A DNA stretch of 32,346 nt from Leucobacter sp. wl10. GTDB taxonomy: Bacteria > Actinomycetota > Actinomycetes > Actinomycetales > Microbacteriaceae. The notes beneath the pieces are model-generated. The model did no database searches, was not told the DNA's origin, and was given only the letters and a program-made list of their open reading frames with translations. The position numbers and the translations under genes were made by a program. Shown in pieces: positions 16,038-26,062 of the stretch; position 1 is the first letter of the stretch, and each line of letters opens with the position of its first letter. The DNA lies in NCBI RefSeq assembly GCF_003569785.1, contig NZ_KZ983993.1, positions 147,115 through 179,460 of the forward strand, read 5' to 3'.

Positions 16038-16814
16038 ATGTACGAAAACCTCTCTCCGCAGGACGCCGCCAAGTACGCGGCGGGCAGAGCCGCCGTGGAG
16101 CGCTACGCGCACGAGGGCGCGCTGCTCGGACTGGGATCCGGGACCACCTCCGCCTGGTTCGTGCGGGCCCTCGGCGAGAAGGTCGCCGAGGGCTTGCGAG
16201 TGACGGGTGTGCCGACCTCGAACTCCACCCGCGAGCTCGCACTCTCGCTGGACATCCCGCTCGTCGACCTCAACGACCTCGCGGACGAGGGCCGCAGGCT
16301 CGAGGTGACCATCGACGGCCCCGACGAGATCGACCACGATGGCGACATGATCAAGGGCGGCGGCGCCTGCCTGCTCTGGGAGCGCCTCGTCGCGGAGGCC
16401 TCGGAGAGGATGGTCTGCATCGCCGACGACTCGAAGCTGAAGGACCGGCTGGGCGGGTTCCCGCTGCCCATCGAGGTCATCCCCTACGCCTGGAAGGCGA
16501 CCCGCAACTCGATCCGAGCACTCCTCGTCGATCTCGGCTACGGCGCCGACGTGCCGCTCGTGCTGCGGGAGCGCGACGGCGAGGTCGTCGTCACGGACAG
16601 CGGCAACTTCATCATCGACGCCCACCTCGGGCAACTGCGCGACAAGGTGCTGCTCGACACCAACCTGAACTGGATCGCCGGTGTGGTCGAGAACGGACTC
16701 TTCACCGGCATCGCCCACGAGGCGATCTTCGCGAACCCGGGCGGCGAGGTCGAGATCAAGGATCTCTCGCACCGCGTGACGGCGCGCGTCCCGGAGTGGC
16801 GCAAGGCGCTCTGA
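16038..16814 (+). CDS. rpiA: Ribose-5-phosphate isomerase A
   Basis: Interconverts ribose 5-phosphate and ribulose 5-phosphate in the pentose phosphate pathway. The 258-residue protein has the family blocks GLGSGTTSAWFV, the substrate-binding TIDGPDEID, KGGGACLLWERLV (catalytic Glu/Lys region) and IADDSKL. The length is slightly above the usual 220-240 residues. A GAAGGAAG site precedes the ATG. A 69-bp gap containing a C6G6 palindrome (15978-15989) separates it from the phosphatase gene, so it may have its own promoter or be the last operon member. Its placement links the locus to pentose-phosphate metabolism. Confidence 0.93.
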   Translation: MYENLSPQDAAKYAAGRAAVERYAHEGALLGLGSGTTSAWFVRALGEKVAEGLRVTGVPTSNSTRELALSLDIPLVDLNDLADEGRRLEVTIDGPDEIDHDGDMIKGGGACLLWERLVAEASERMVCIADDSKLKDRLGGFPLPIEVIPYAWKATRNSIRALLVDLGYGADVPLVLRERDGEVVVTDSGNFIIDAHLGQLRDKVLLDTNLNWIAGVVENGLFTGIAHEAIFANPGGEVEIKDLSHRVTARVPEWRKAL

Positions 16815-16900
16815 GGGCCGGGACCACCCGATCCCGCGATCGCCGACTCCTCAACTGCACCGATTTGCCCTGCGGCACCGCCTGGAACGGTCCAGCTGGT

Positions 16901-16921
16901 GCACCGAGGTCAAGTCGGTGC
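16901..16921. terminator. Hairpin downstream of rpiA
   Basis: GCACCGA (16901-16907) pairs with TCGGTGC (16915-16921) around a 7-nt loop, 86 bp after the rpiA stop. There is no T tract. A third GCACCGA copy lies at 16857-16863. It may be a weak terminator. Confidence 0.35.
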
Positions 16922-16952
16922 GGCTCGGGCGGTTCTGGCGACGAGGCGCGCG

Positions 16953-16979
16953 GCGCACGAGGCGCACGCGGCGCACGGG
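16953..16979. repeat. Three tandem 9-bp units
   Basis: GCGCACGAG, GCGCACGCG and GCGCACGGG run consecutively in the rpiA-MFS intergenic region, ending 40 bp before the transporter start. They are probably simple-sequence expansion in GC-rich DNA. Confidence 0.5.
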
Positions 16980-17018
16980 GAGGGCGGCGACGTCGGCGGT
17001 CGGGAGTAGGCTGACTGA

Positions 17019-18536
17019 GTGATGCAGCATCAGACCGCGCAGTCGGCGCGCCCCCAGATCCTACCGTGGGCCGCCCTCTGGTCGATGGTGCTCGGCTTCT
17101 TCATGATCCTCGTCGACACCACGATCGTGTCGGTGGCCAATCCGTCGATCATGCAGGGCCTCGAAACCACCATGGTGGCCACTCTGTGGGCGACGAGCGC
17201 GTACCTGCTCGCCTACGCCGTGCCGCTGCTGATCACGGGCCGCCTCGGCGACCGCTTCGGCCCGCGGCGCATCTACCTGATCGGGCTCACCGTGTTCACC
17301 CTCTCGTCGCTCGCGTGCGGGATATCGCCCAACATCGAGACGCTCATCGGCGCCCGCGTCTTCCAGGGGCTCGGCGCATCGCTCATGACGCCGCAGACGA
17401 TGGCCGTGATCACCCGCATCTTCGGGCCGCGGGAGCGGGGCTCCGCCATGGCGATCTGGGGCGTGACCGCGGGAGCGGCGACGCTCGTCGGCCCGATCCT
17501 CGGCGGCTTCCTGCTCGACGCGTGGGGCTGGGAGTGGATCTTCTTCATCAACGTGCCGGTCGGGATGATCGCCTTCGTGCTGGCGATGTGCTTCGTTCCG
17601 AAGCTGCCCACGAGCGCCCATCGCTTCGACTGGCTGGGGGTGCTGCTGAGCGCGGCCGGCATGTTCATGCTGGTGTTCGGGATCCAGGAGGGCTCGAGCT
17701 ACGACTGGGGCGTGATCTGGGGGCCGATCACGGTGTGGGGCCTGATCATCGCGGGCGCGGCGGTGCTGGCCCTCTTCGTCGTGTGGCAGCGGGTGCAGAG
17801 GGGGGAGCCCCTGATCCCGCTGCGCATCTTCCGAGACCGCAACTTCTCGGTCGGCGCCGCGGTGATCGTGACGGTCGGGCTCTCGGTGACGAGCATGAGC
17901 CTGCCGCTGATGTTCTTCCTGCAGTTGGTGCTCGGGCTGACGCCCACGCAGTCGGCGCTGATGATGGTGCCGATGGCGATCCTCTCGATCGTGCTCGCGC
18001 GACCGGTCGGCCTGCTCATCGACCGCCGGGATCCGCGACGCCTCCCCCTGCTCGGTCTGCTGCTCGTGGCCGCCGGGCTGCTGCTCTACGCGCTGCTGGT
18101 GCGCCCCGACACCCCGGTCTGGCTCCTGCTGATCCCGAGCGCCGTGCTCGGCTTCGGCAACGCCTTCATGTGGGGCCCGCTCGCCTCGATCACCACGTTC
18201 GGCCTCGAGCCGCGGCTCGCGGGGGCGGGATCCGGGGTCTACAACACGAGCCGGCAGGTGGGCGCGGTGATGGGCTCCGCAGCGATGGCGGCGCTCATGA
18301 ACGCGCGCATCGCGGCCCAGCTCGGAGACGCGGCCGTCGGGGCCGGCGGGTTCGGAGGCGAGGGCGGATCGGCCGGCTCTGCGCTGCCAGAACCACTGCG
18401 CGAGGGTTTCGCCACCGCCATGACGCAGTCGATCCTCATGCCCCTGGGCATCATCCTGGTGGGTGCCGCCATCGCGCTGTTCTTCGGCCCGCGGCCGGCG
18501 CGCACCGGAGGCGTCAGGATTCCGGTCGAGGGTTGA
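17019..18536 (+). CDS. MFS multidrug transporter, DHA2 (EmrB/QacA) family
   Basis: Proton-driven membrane exporter, 505 residues with about 14 predicted membrane helices, the DHA2 number. The motif A loop GRLGDRFGPRRIY follows helix 2, and the antiporter motif C region GAATLVGPILGGFL is in helix 5. The acidic residue in FMILVDTTIVSVANPSI of helix 1 is typical of the family. The start is GTG 17019 or ATG 17022, with a weak ribosome site; the two differ by one residue. No adjacent regulator is present. It is unrelated to the sugar locus by sequence and is separated from it by 204 bp. Confidence 0.92.
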   Translation: MMQHQTAQSARPQILPWAALWSMVLGFFMILVDTTIVSVANPSIMQGLETTMVATLWATSAYLLAYAVPLLITGRLGDRFGPRRIYLIGLTVFTLSSLACGISPNIETLIGARVFQGLGASLMTPQTMAVITRIFGPRERGSAMAIWGVTAGAATLVGPILGGFLLDAWGWEWIFFINVPVGMIAFVLAMCFVPKLPTSAHRFDWLGVLLSAAGMFMLVFGIQEGSSYDWGVIWGPITVWGLIIAGAAVLALFVVWQRVQRGEPLIPLRIFRDRNFSVGAAVIVTVGLSVTSMSLPLMFFLQLVLGLTPTQSALMMVPMAILSIVLARPVGLLIDRRDPRRLPLLGLLLVAAGLLLYALLVRPDTPVWLLLIPSAVLGFGNAFMWGPLASITTFGLEPRLAGAGSGVYNTSRQVGAVMGSAAMAALMNARIAAQLGDAAVGAGGFGGEGGSAGSALPEPLREGFATAMTQSILMPLGIILVGAAIALFFGPRPARTGGVRIPVEG

Positions 18537-18660
18537 GCGGCCCGGCTGCGGAACGCATCAATCGATCACGACGCACCGCACGAGCAGCATGTTCACAAAT
18601 ATCGTCAATCTAGGACAAGGGTTGTCTGTCAGCCCGGAAGCGATCTAAGGAGACACCGTC

Positions 18661-18966
18661 ATGCTGCTCGCATTCTCGGTAGCCCCGTCCGGCAACGGCC
18701 GTGCTGACGGTTCGGTCCACGACGCTGTCGCGGCCGCCGTCAAGGTCGTCAGGGACTCGGGCCTGCCCAACAGGACTTCGGCAATGTTCACAGAGGTTGA
18801 AGGCTCGTGGGACGAGGTCTTCGACGTCGTGAAGCGCGCGACCGAGGCGGTCGAGCCGTTCGGCTCCCGCATCTCGCTCGTGATCAAGGCCGACATCCGT
18901 CCCGGCTACGAGGGGGAGCTGGATGGCAAGCTCGAACGGCTGGAGCGGGCCATCGAGGGGTTCTGA
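18661..18966 (+). CDS. Thiamine-binding protein, MTH1187/YkoF-like
   Basis: Small protein of 101 residues with a ferredoxin-like fold expected for the Thiamine_BP (DUF77) family. It opens with MLLAFSVAPSG and has the family's AAAVKVVRDSGLPNRTSAMFTEVEG block and the terminal KLERLERAIEGF helix. Members bind thiamine or its phosphates and are thought to buffer or deliver them in the cytoplasm; the precise role is unsettled. TAAGGAGA precedes the ATG. The 124-bp upstream gap holds a 5-bp hairpin (GACAA-GGG-TTGTC, 18614-18626) but no recognisable TPP riboswitch. Confidence 0.85.
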   Translation: MLLAFSVAPSGNGRADGSVHDAVAAAVKVVRDSGLPNRTSAMFTEVEGSWDEVFDVVKRATEAVEPFGSRISLVIKADIRPGYEGELDGKLERLERAIEGF

Positions 18967-18979
18967 GCGCAGTTCGCAT

Positions 18980-18989
18980 TGTCAGAGAT
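18980..18989 (+). repeat. Left terminal inverted repeat of the NYN cassette
   Basis: TGTCAGAGAT here is the exact reverse complement of ATCTCTGACA at 20017-20026. The pair starts with TG and ends with CA like many insertion sequence ends. It begins 14 bp after the thiamine-binding-protein stop codon. No target duplication is visible next to it. Confidence 0.5.
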
Positions 18990-19013
18990 GCCGCCCGACT
19001 CGCAGAGTTGAGG

Positions 19014-19019
19014 TAGAAT
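19014..19019 (+). promoter_or_regulatory. -10-like element for the NYN gene
   Basis: TAGAAT, just inside the left inverted repeat and 92 bp before the chosen NYN start codon. No -35 element at normal spacing is visible, so this is weak. Confidence 0.25.
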
Positions 19020-19110
19020 CATGCGAACAAGAGCTCCTGCCGTTGACCACCCGATTGATCATGGGTCGGCCGATGACAGGGGCCTTTTCTATAAACAGAA
19101 GAGGTTGCAG

Positions 19111-19950
19111 ATGGCAGGCGGACGAGGACGGCGCGGTAGCCCTGGGACTGAACCAGTAGCGGTTACGGGCCATCGGAATTCCTCCCCGCTTCCGACGCGA
19201 GCCGAGCAGGTCACTGCCATCTTGGTTGACGGCGGTTTCTATCGTCGTCGTGCCGCGCGTCTCTTCGGCCACAAGACGCCGGAACAACGTGCTGATGAGC
19301 TTCTCGAGTATTGTCGCCGTCATACGAGGAAAGCAAAGTCTCGGCTCTATCGAATCTTCTACTACGACTGCCCGCCTTCCGAGAAAGTCCTATTCCATCC
19401 ATTGACCAGGCGAGACATCAATCTCGCCAAGACGAAGGATCACGACTGGATGGTCGAATTTCATCAGGCGCTTGTCAAACGACGTAAGGTGGCACTGAGG
19501 CGCGGTGAGGTTCTTGAAACTCAGTCCGGCTACCAGCTGAAACCGGACAAGCTGAAGCGCCTACTGGGAGGCTCAATCGCCGTCCGTGACCTCACTGAAG
19601 CTGATTTCACACTCGATATCACCCAGAAGGGTGTAGATATGAGGCTCGGCCTCGATATTGCAACACTGGCCATGAACGGCCACGTCAATCAGATCATCAT
19701 GATCGCGGGTGACAGCGATTTCGTGCCTGCAGCGAAGCACGCGCGACGCGCGGGTATTGATTTTGTGCTCGATCCCATGTGGGCTCACATTTCCGACTCT
19801 CTGCACGAGCATATCGACGGCCTATGGGAATGCGTTCGTCGGGAACCCGAAAATCTCAATGACCCACTTCACATTAACAATCTGCAGGATCGCCAAGTCG
19901 CCGTCTCTGCGGAGGAGGATGACGGCGCCTTCGACCTCGACAACCTATGA
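19111..19950 (+). CDS. NYN-domain (LabA/DUF88-like) putative nuclease
   Basis: Probable metal-dependent RNase of the PIN-like NYN superfamily, 279 residues from ATG 19111. The acidic residues line up with the family: Asp40 in AILVDGGFY, Asp176 and Asp182 in KGVDMRLGLD, and Asp201 and Asp203 in IAGDSDF, followed by PAAKHARRAGI. Residues 45-150 form a basic insert between the first two acidic motifs. The tail is acidic. The frame opens at 19021, but the 30 extra residues have no family character, and ATG 19111 follows AGAGG. Sampled 60-base lines are about 48-55% G+C against roughly 70% nearby, so it looks acquired. No toxin, antitoxin or other defence partner adjoins it. Confidence 0.83.
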   Translation: MAGGRGRRGSPGTEPVAVTGHRNSSPLPTRAEQVTAILVDGGFYRRRAARLFGHKTPEQRADELLEYCRRHTRKAKSRLYRIFYYDCPPSEKVLFHPLTRRDINLAKTKDHDWMVEFHQALVKRRKVALRRGEVLETQSGYQLKPDKLKRLLGGSIAVRDLTEADFTLDITQKGVDMRLGLDIATLAMNGHVNQIIMIAGDSDFVPAAKHARRAGIDFVLDPMWAHISDSLHEHIDGLWECVRREPENLNDPLHINNLQDRQVAVSAEEDDGAFDLDNL

Positions 19951-20016
19951 AGAAGACCTGACGACTGATGTGAGGGCGTCAAAGTGAGACCTGTGAATTC
20001 CGATCGCCGGGGCCGC

Positions 20017-20026
20017 AATCTCTGAC
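20017..20026 (-). repeat. Right terminal inverted repeat of the NYN cassette
   Basis: ATCTCTGACA is the exact reverse complement of 18980-18989. Read inward on the minus strand it continues into GC-rich sequence (TGCGGCCCC) that loosely resembles the GCCGCCC following the left copy, so the repeat may be longer but imperfect. Confidence 0.5.
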
Positions 20027-20132
20027 ACAGTCAGCGAATCTCATCGATGCTTCAAAAGTGCTGGGTCTCCCGTGAGGTGCCGTCGGATTCAAATGTCGTT
20101 TCTAACCAGGTGAGTATCTGGGGAGAGTCTGA

Positions 20133-22250
<2,118 letters not shown>

Positions 22251-22251
22251 C

Positions 22252-23688
22252 GTGGCGGCCGGGTTCGAGAGCGCGCGGTCGCTCAGGGTGAGCGAGACCG
22301 GGATCCCGGGGCTGTTGCTCCTGGACCTTCCCGTGCACGGCGACCGCCGGGGCTGGTTCAAGGAGAACTGGCAGCGGGAGAGGATGGTCGCGCTGGGGCT
22401 GCCCGATTTCGGGCCGGTGCAGAACAACATCTCCTTCAACGACCGGCGGGGCGCGACCCGCGGCATCCACGCCGAGCCGTGGGACAAGTACGTGTCGGTG
22501 GCGACCGGGCGCATCTTCGGCGCGTGGGTGGATCTGCGTGAGGGTCCCGCCTTCGGGACGGTGTTCACCGCGGAGCTCGGCCCCGGCACCGCGGTCTTCG
22601 TGCCGCGCGGGGTGGGCAACGCGTACCAGACCCTCGAAGACGACACCGCGTACGTGTACCTCGTCAACGATCACTGGAGCGCTCAGGCGCAGAGCCAGTA
22701 CACCTTTTTGAACCTCGACGACGAGACGGCCGCGATCGCCTGGCCGATCCCGCTGGAGCAGGCCGAGCGGTCCGAGAGGGACCTGGCCCATCCCCGTCTC
22801 GCCGAGGTCAGCCCGATGCGGCCGAGGCGCGCCCTCGTGCTCGGCGCGAACGGGCAGCTCGGGCGGGCGCTGCGGGAGACCGTGCCCGGCGCGGATTTCG
22901 CCGACCGGTCCCGTATCGACCTGTTCAACGAGGAGACCCTCGACAGCGTGCGATGGGGCGACTACGACACGGTGATCAACGCCGCCGCCTACACCGCCGT
23001 CGATCAGGCCGAGACTCCCCGGGGGCGCGTCGACTGCTGGGACGCGAACGTGACCGGCGTCGCCCGGCTCGCCCGCCACGCCGCCCGGCACGGCCTCACC
23101 CTCGTGCACGTCTCCAGCGATTACGTGTTCGACGGCGCCAAGCACTCCGCCTACACCGAGCACGACCCGATCGCGCCGCTGAGCGTGTACGGGCAGACCA
23201 AGGCCGCCGGGGACGCGATCGCGACCACCGTGCCGCGCCACTACATCGTGCGCACCAGCTGGGTCATCGGCGACGGCGGCAACTTCGTGCGCACCATGGC
23301 CGCCCTCGCCGCTCGCGGCGTCGACCCGTCCGTGGTCGACGACCAGGTCGGCCGCCTCACCTTCGCCCGCGACCTCGCGGCGGGCATCCGCCACCTGCTC
23401 GACACCCGTCCCGCCTACGGCATCTACAACCTCACCGGCAGCGGGCACGCCACCTCCTGGGCCGATATCGCGCGCCGCGTCTTCGAGCTCACCGGCCACG
23501 ACCCCGCCCGCGTCACCGGGGTGAGCACCGCGGAGTACTTCGCAGGCGAGCAGGCCGCGCCCCGCCCCCGCAACAGCCTCCTCGCCCTCGACAGGATCGT
23601 CGCGACCGGATTCGCGCCCCGCGACGCCGCAGAAGCGCTGACCGAGTACCTCGATGCGCTCGCCGGCCACGAGGGCTCGAACCGCTAG
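22252..23688 (+). CDS. Fused dTDP-4-keto-rhamnose 3,5-epimerase and reductase (RmlC-RmlD)
   Basis: Single 478-residue protein for the last two steps to dTDP-L-rhamnose. Residues about 15-185 form the RmlC cupin: FKENWQRERM, NNISFNDRRGATRGIHAEPW with catalytic His73, and VGNAYQTLEDDTAYVYLV. From about residue 192 the RmlD reductase follows, with LVLGANGQLGRAL (cofactor), VINAAAYTAVDQAE, VSSDYVFDG and the YGQTKAAGD Tyr/Lys pair, ending in an ordinary RmlD C-terminus. GTG 22252 is the start, one base after the rmlB stop. Such fusions are known in Actinobacteria. The 3' end overlaps the convergent glycosyltransferase gene, the two stops sharing CTAG at 23685-23688. Confidence 0.93.
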   Translation: MAAGFESARSLRVSETGIPGLLLLDLPVHGDRRGWFKENWQRERMVALGLPDFGPVQNNISFNDRRGATRGIHAEPWDKYVSVATGRIFGAWVDLREGPAFGTVFTAELGPGTAVFVPRGVGNAYQTLEDDTAYVYLVNDHWSAQAQSQYTFLNLDDETAAIAWPIPLEQAERSERDLAHPRLAEVSPMRPRRALVLGANGQLGRALRETVPGADFADRSRIDLFNEETLDSVRWGDYDTVINAAAYTAVDQAETPRGRVDCWDANVTGVARLARHAARHGLTLVHVSSDYVFDGAKHSAYTEHDPIAPLSVYGQTKAAGDAIATTVPRHYIVRTSWVIGDGGNFVRTMAALAARGVDPSVVDDQVGRLTFARDLAAGIRHLLDTRPAYGIYNLTGSGHATSWADIARRVFELTGHDPARVTGVSTAEYFAGEQAAPRPRNSLLALDRIVATGFAPRDAAEALTEYLDALAGHEGSNR

Positions 23689-24878
23689 GTCGCGTCTCCA
23701 GCGTGCGGAGGCGCACTCGGGGGAGCGCCTGCACGGCCGCCGGCGGCCTCGGCGACCGCCCGGCCGATCGAGGCGCGATACATCGAGGGCGCGTGACGGG
23801 CGAGTGCGCGCGTGCGAGCGTCCGCGACGCTTGCACGCAGCGAGGGCCAGTCCATCCGCAGCGACGCGAGGGCGTCGGCGAGCGCGCGCGCGTCGCCGGG
23901 GGCGACGAGCACCGCCGAGGCGTAGTCGCCGACCGCTTCTCTCAGGCCTCTGATATCGCCTGCGACGACGGGGCGCAGCGCCAGCACCCCTTCGACGGCG
24001 GTGTTGCCGAACGACTCGTCCAGGCGCGACGGGACGATGACGGCGTCGCCGGCGGCGAGATGCGGCCAGATGTCGGGATCGAAGCCGACGAAGCGGGCGT
24101 CGGCGCCGTCCGGGAGCGCGTCGGCGGTCTCGCGCAACTCCCGTTCGTACCACTCGTTGCCCGGGAAGACCGAACCGACCAGCGTGATCTGCACCGGGGC
24201 GCCCGCCTGCGCGAGCAACCGCGCCGCGTCGAGAAGCAGATCCGGGCCTTTGCGCGGCGACAGGCGCCCGACGTAGCAGACCCGCATCGGTCCGGAGAGA
24301 TCCGCCCGGGGAGGTTCCGGGTCGTCGGGCCCCTCGACGCCGTTGTGGATCACCGTCGACCGCGCGGCGAGAGCGGGGAGGCGCGCCACGAGGGTCTCCC
24401 GCGAATACTCGCTGTTGACGATCACGGCGTGCGCCGCGGCGAGGGGCAGGTATGCGGCGGTGCTGACCCACCGGTTGATCGACTCCTCGGCCTCGTGGAC
24501 GTGGCCGACCACCCGCGCTCGGCGCAGCCGTGCCACGACGGGCCAGTGCGGAAGCGTGATCGTGCTGACGTAGACGGCGGCCGGTCGCACCCGCGAGAGG
24601 AGCCGGTGGGCGGCGACGAGGCCGCGTATGCCGTCGCGCGCGAGCGTCCCCCATCCGGATGGGCGGAGGAGAGCCTTGCGGAGCACCAGCATGGGGATCA
24701 GCACGACCCGTGCGCCGGCGGCCTGCAGCCGGGGCACCAGGGGGCCGCGCTCGGGCAGCGCCACGACGACATCGAGGCCCGCCTCTCTGAGGCCGATGAC
24801 GCTCTCCAGGAACATGCGGTCGGAGCCGAAGAGCTCGGCTCCCGGGTGCACGGCCAGGACGGTCTGCGGCGCGGTCAT
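23685..24878 (-). CDS. Glycosyltransferase, GT4 family
   Basis: Cytoplasmic GT-B glycosyltransferase of 397 residues, probably adding a sugar to the lipid-linked repeat unit of the exopolysaccharide. The N-terminal domain has the glycine-bearing loop HPGAELFGSDRMFLESV. The C-terminal Glycos_transf_1 domain has VCYVGRLSPRKGPDLLLDA and the EX7E motif in RLDESFGNTAVEGV. The start is ATG 24878 (MTAPQTVLAVHPG), inside an ATGA overlap with the preceding gene; the arginine-rich upstream open frame is an artefact of GC-rich antisense codons. It is the last gene of the minus-strand operon. Donor and acceptor are unknown. Confidence 0.9.
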   Translation of the reverse strand: MTAPQTVLAVHPGAELFGSDRMFLESVIGLREAGLDVVVALPERGPLVPRLQAAGARVVLIPMLVLRKALLRPSGWGTLARDGIRGLVAAHRLLSRVRPAAVYVSTITLPHWPVVARLRRARVVGHVHEAEESINRWVSTAAYLPLAAAHAVIVNSEYSRETLVARLPALAARSTVIHNGVEGPDDPEPPRADLSGPMRVCYVGRLSPRKGPDLLLDAARLLAQAGAPVQITLVGSVFPGNEWYERELRETADALPDGADARFVGFDPDIWPHLAAGDAVIVPSRLDESFGNTAVEGVLALRPVVAGDIRGLREAVGDYASAVLVAPGDARALADALASLRMDWPSLRASVADARTRALARHAPSMYRASIGRAVAEAAGGRAGAPPSAPPHAGDAT

Positions 24879-26044
24879 CCGGTCCACTCCAGGGGGGAGC
24901 GCCTCGCGCGTCGCGCGGTCCGGTGGATCGAGTCGCCGGCCGCGAGGCGCCGCGCCAGGCTCTCGTATCGATCGGCGACGGCGTCCCAGTCGAACTCGGC
25001 GGCGGCGCGGTCGCGCGCCGCTCGGCCCGCCGCAGCCGCGCCCTCGGGATCGGTTTCTGCGGCGAGGACCGCCCGCGAGACGCCGTCGCCGTCGGAGAAG
25101 AACCACCCGTCTCCGGCGGTCTCGCGGTTGAAGCCGACGTCGAAGGCGATCACGGGGGTGCCGGCGCCCATCGCGCGGAGCAGTGAAGGATTGGTGCCGC
25201 CGACCGAGTGCCCGTGCAGGTAGGTGAACGCGTGGAAGTACAGCGCGTCGAGGAGCAGCTGATCGTACACGCCGCCGAGCAACCGGATGCGGCTGTCGCC
25301 CTCGCCGATCGCCTGGATCCGCCGGGTGTAGTCGGCGCTGTAGGGCGCCGATCCCACGACGACCAGCGGCAGCCGCGCGTCGCTCGCGGCGTAGCCCTCC
25401 ACGATCTCGCGCACGTGATTCTCGGGCTCGAATCGGGCGACCACCAGGTGATACCCCTGCGGTTCGAGGCCGAGTCCGTGGATCCCGCCGTCGGCGGCGA
25501 AATCGAGAATCGGCGCACCGTATCGGATCAGCTCCGCCGCGATGCCGAACTGGTGCCGGTAGTAATCGGCGATGCCGGGAGCGTCCGCGATCAGCGCATC
25601 GGCGTGCCGCACTCCGAACAGCTCAGCCCAGCGGTAGTACGCGCGGCCGCGCGGCCCCCACTTCGATCGACGCCACTCGAGACCGTCCATGTGGAGCGCG
25701 GTCGGGATCCCGCGTGCGCGCAGGAGAGGCAGGAACGGCGAGTTCGCGGCGTTGAAGACGAAGGCGACGTCAGGTCTCCGCGCCGCGAGCGCGTGCACCG
25801 TCGACAGTCCGGTATGGCTCAGCGTCTCCACCTGTTTCACGGGCACCGCTGGGAGGTGGACGATCTCCATGCCGAGGTACTCGCGCCCGCTGCTCTCCGA
25901 GCCGCGCGTGTACACGAGGACGCGGTGCCCCCGCGCGGCGAGGCGGCGGCCGATCTCCTCGACCGCGGTCTCGAAGCCGCCGTACGCGGCGGGCACGCCC
26001 CTGGTGCCTATCATCGCGACGGAGAGGCCTCTTCCCCCGTTCAT
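24875..26044 (-). CDS. DUF1972-type glycosyltransferase, possible rhamnosyltransferase
   Basis: GT-B glycosyltransferase of 389 residues. The N-terminal VAMIGTRGVPAAYGGFETAVEEIGRRL block is the hallmark of the DUF1972 group (WchF/Cps2T-like), whose characterised members include beta-1,4-rhamnosyltransferases. LHMDGLEWRRSKWG and the C-terminal HGHSVGGTNPSLLRAMGAG block are also typical. The rhamnose donor could come from the convergent rml genes, which supports but does not prove rhamnosyl transfer. The start ATG 26044 has a weak ribosome site. An 18-bp gap separates it from the phosphatase gene, and it is coupled to the next glycosyltransferase. Confidence 0.87.
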   Translation of the reverse strand: MNGGRGLSVAMIGTRGVPAAYGGFETAVEEIGRRLAARGHRVLVYTRGSESSGREYLGMEIVHLPAVPVKQVETLSHTGLSTVHALAARRPDVAFVFNAANSPFLPLLRARGIPTALHMDGLEWRRSKWGPRGRAYYRWAELFGVRHADALIADAPGIADYYRHQFGIAAELIRYGAPILDFAADGGIHGLGLEPQGYHLVVARFEPENHVREIVEGYAASDARLPLVVVGSAPYSADYTRRIQAIGEGDSRIRLLGGVYDQLLLDALYFHAFTYLHGHSVGGTNPSLLRAMGAGTPVIAFDVGFNRETAGDGWFFSDGDGVSRAVLAAETDPEGAAAAGRAARDRAAAEFDWDAVADRYESLARRLAAGDSIHRTARRARRSPLEWTG

Positions 26045-26062
26045 GAGTCCAGTATGCCGCTC

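Noticed and set aside
18537..18660. Possible TPP riboswitch before the thiamine-binding protein gene
   Set aside because: None of the conserved THI-box sequences (such as CTGAGA followed by ACCTGATCTGGATAATGCC-like segments) is present.
19021..19110. Upstream start for the NYN gene at 19021
   Set aside because: ATG 19021 directly follows the only -10-like element, has no ribosome site, and its 30 extra residues lack family character.
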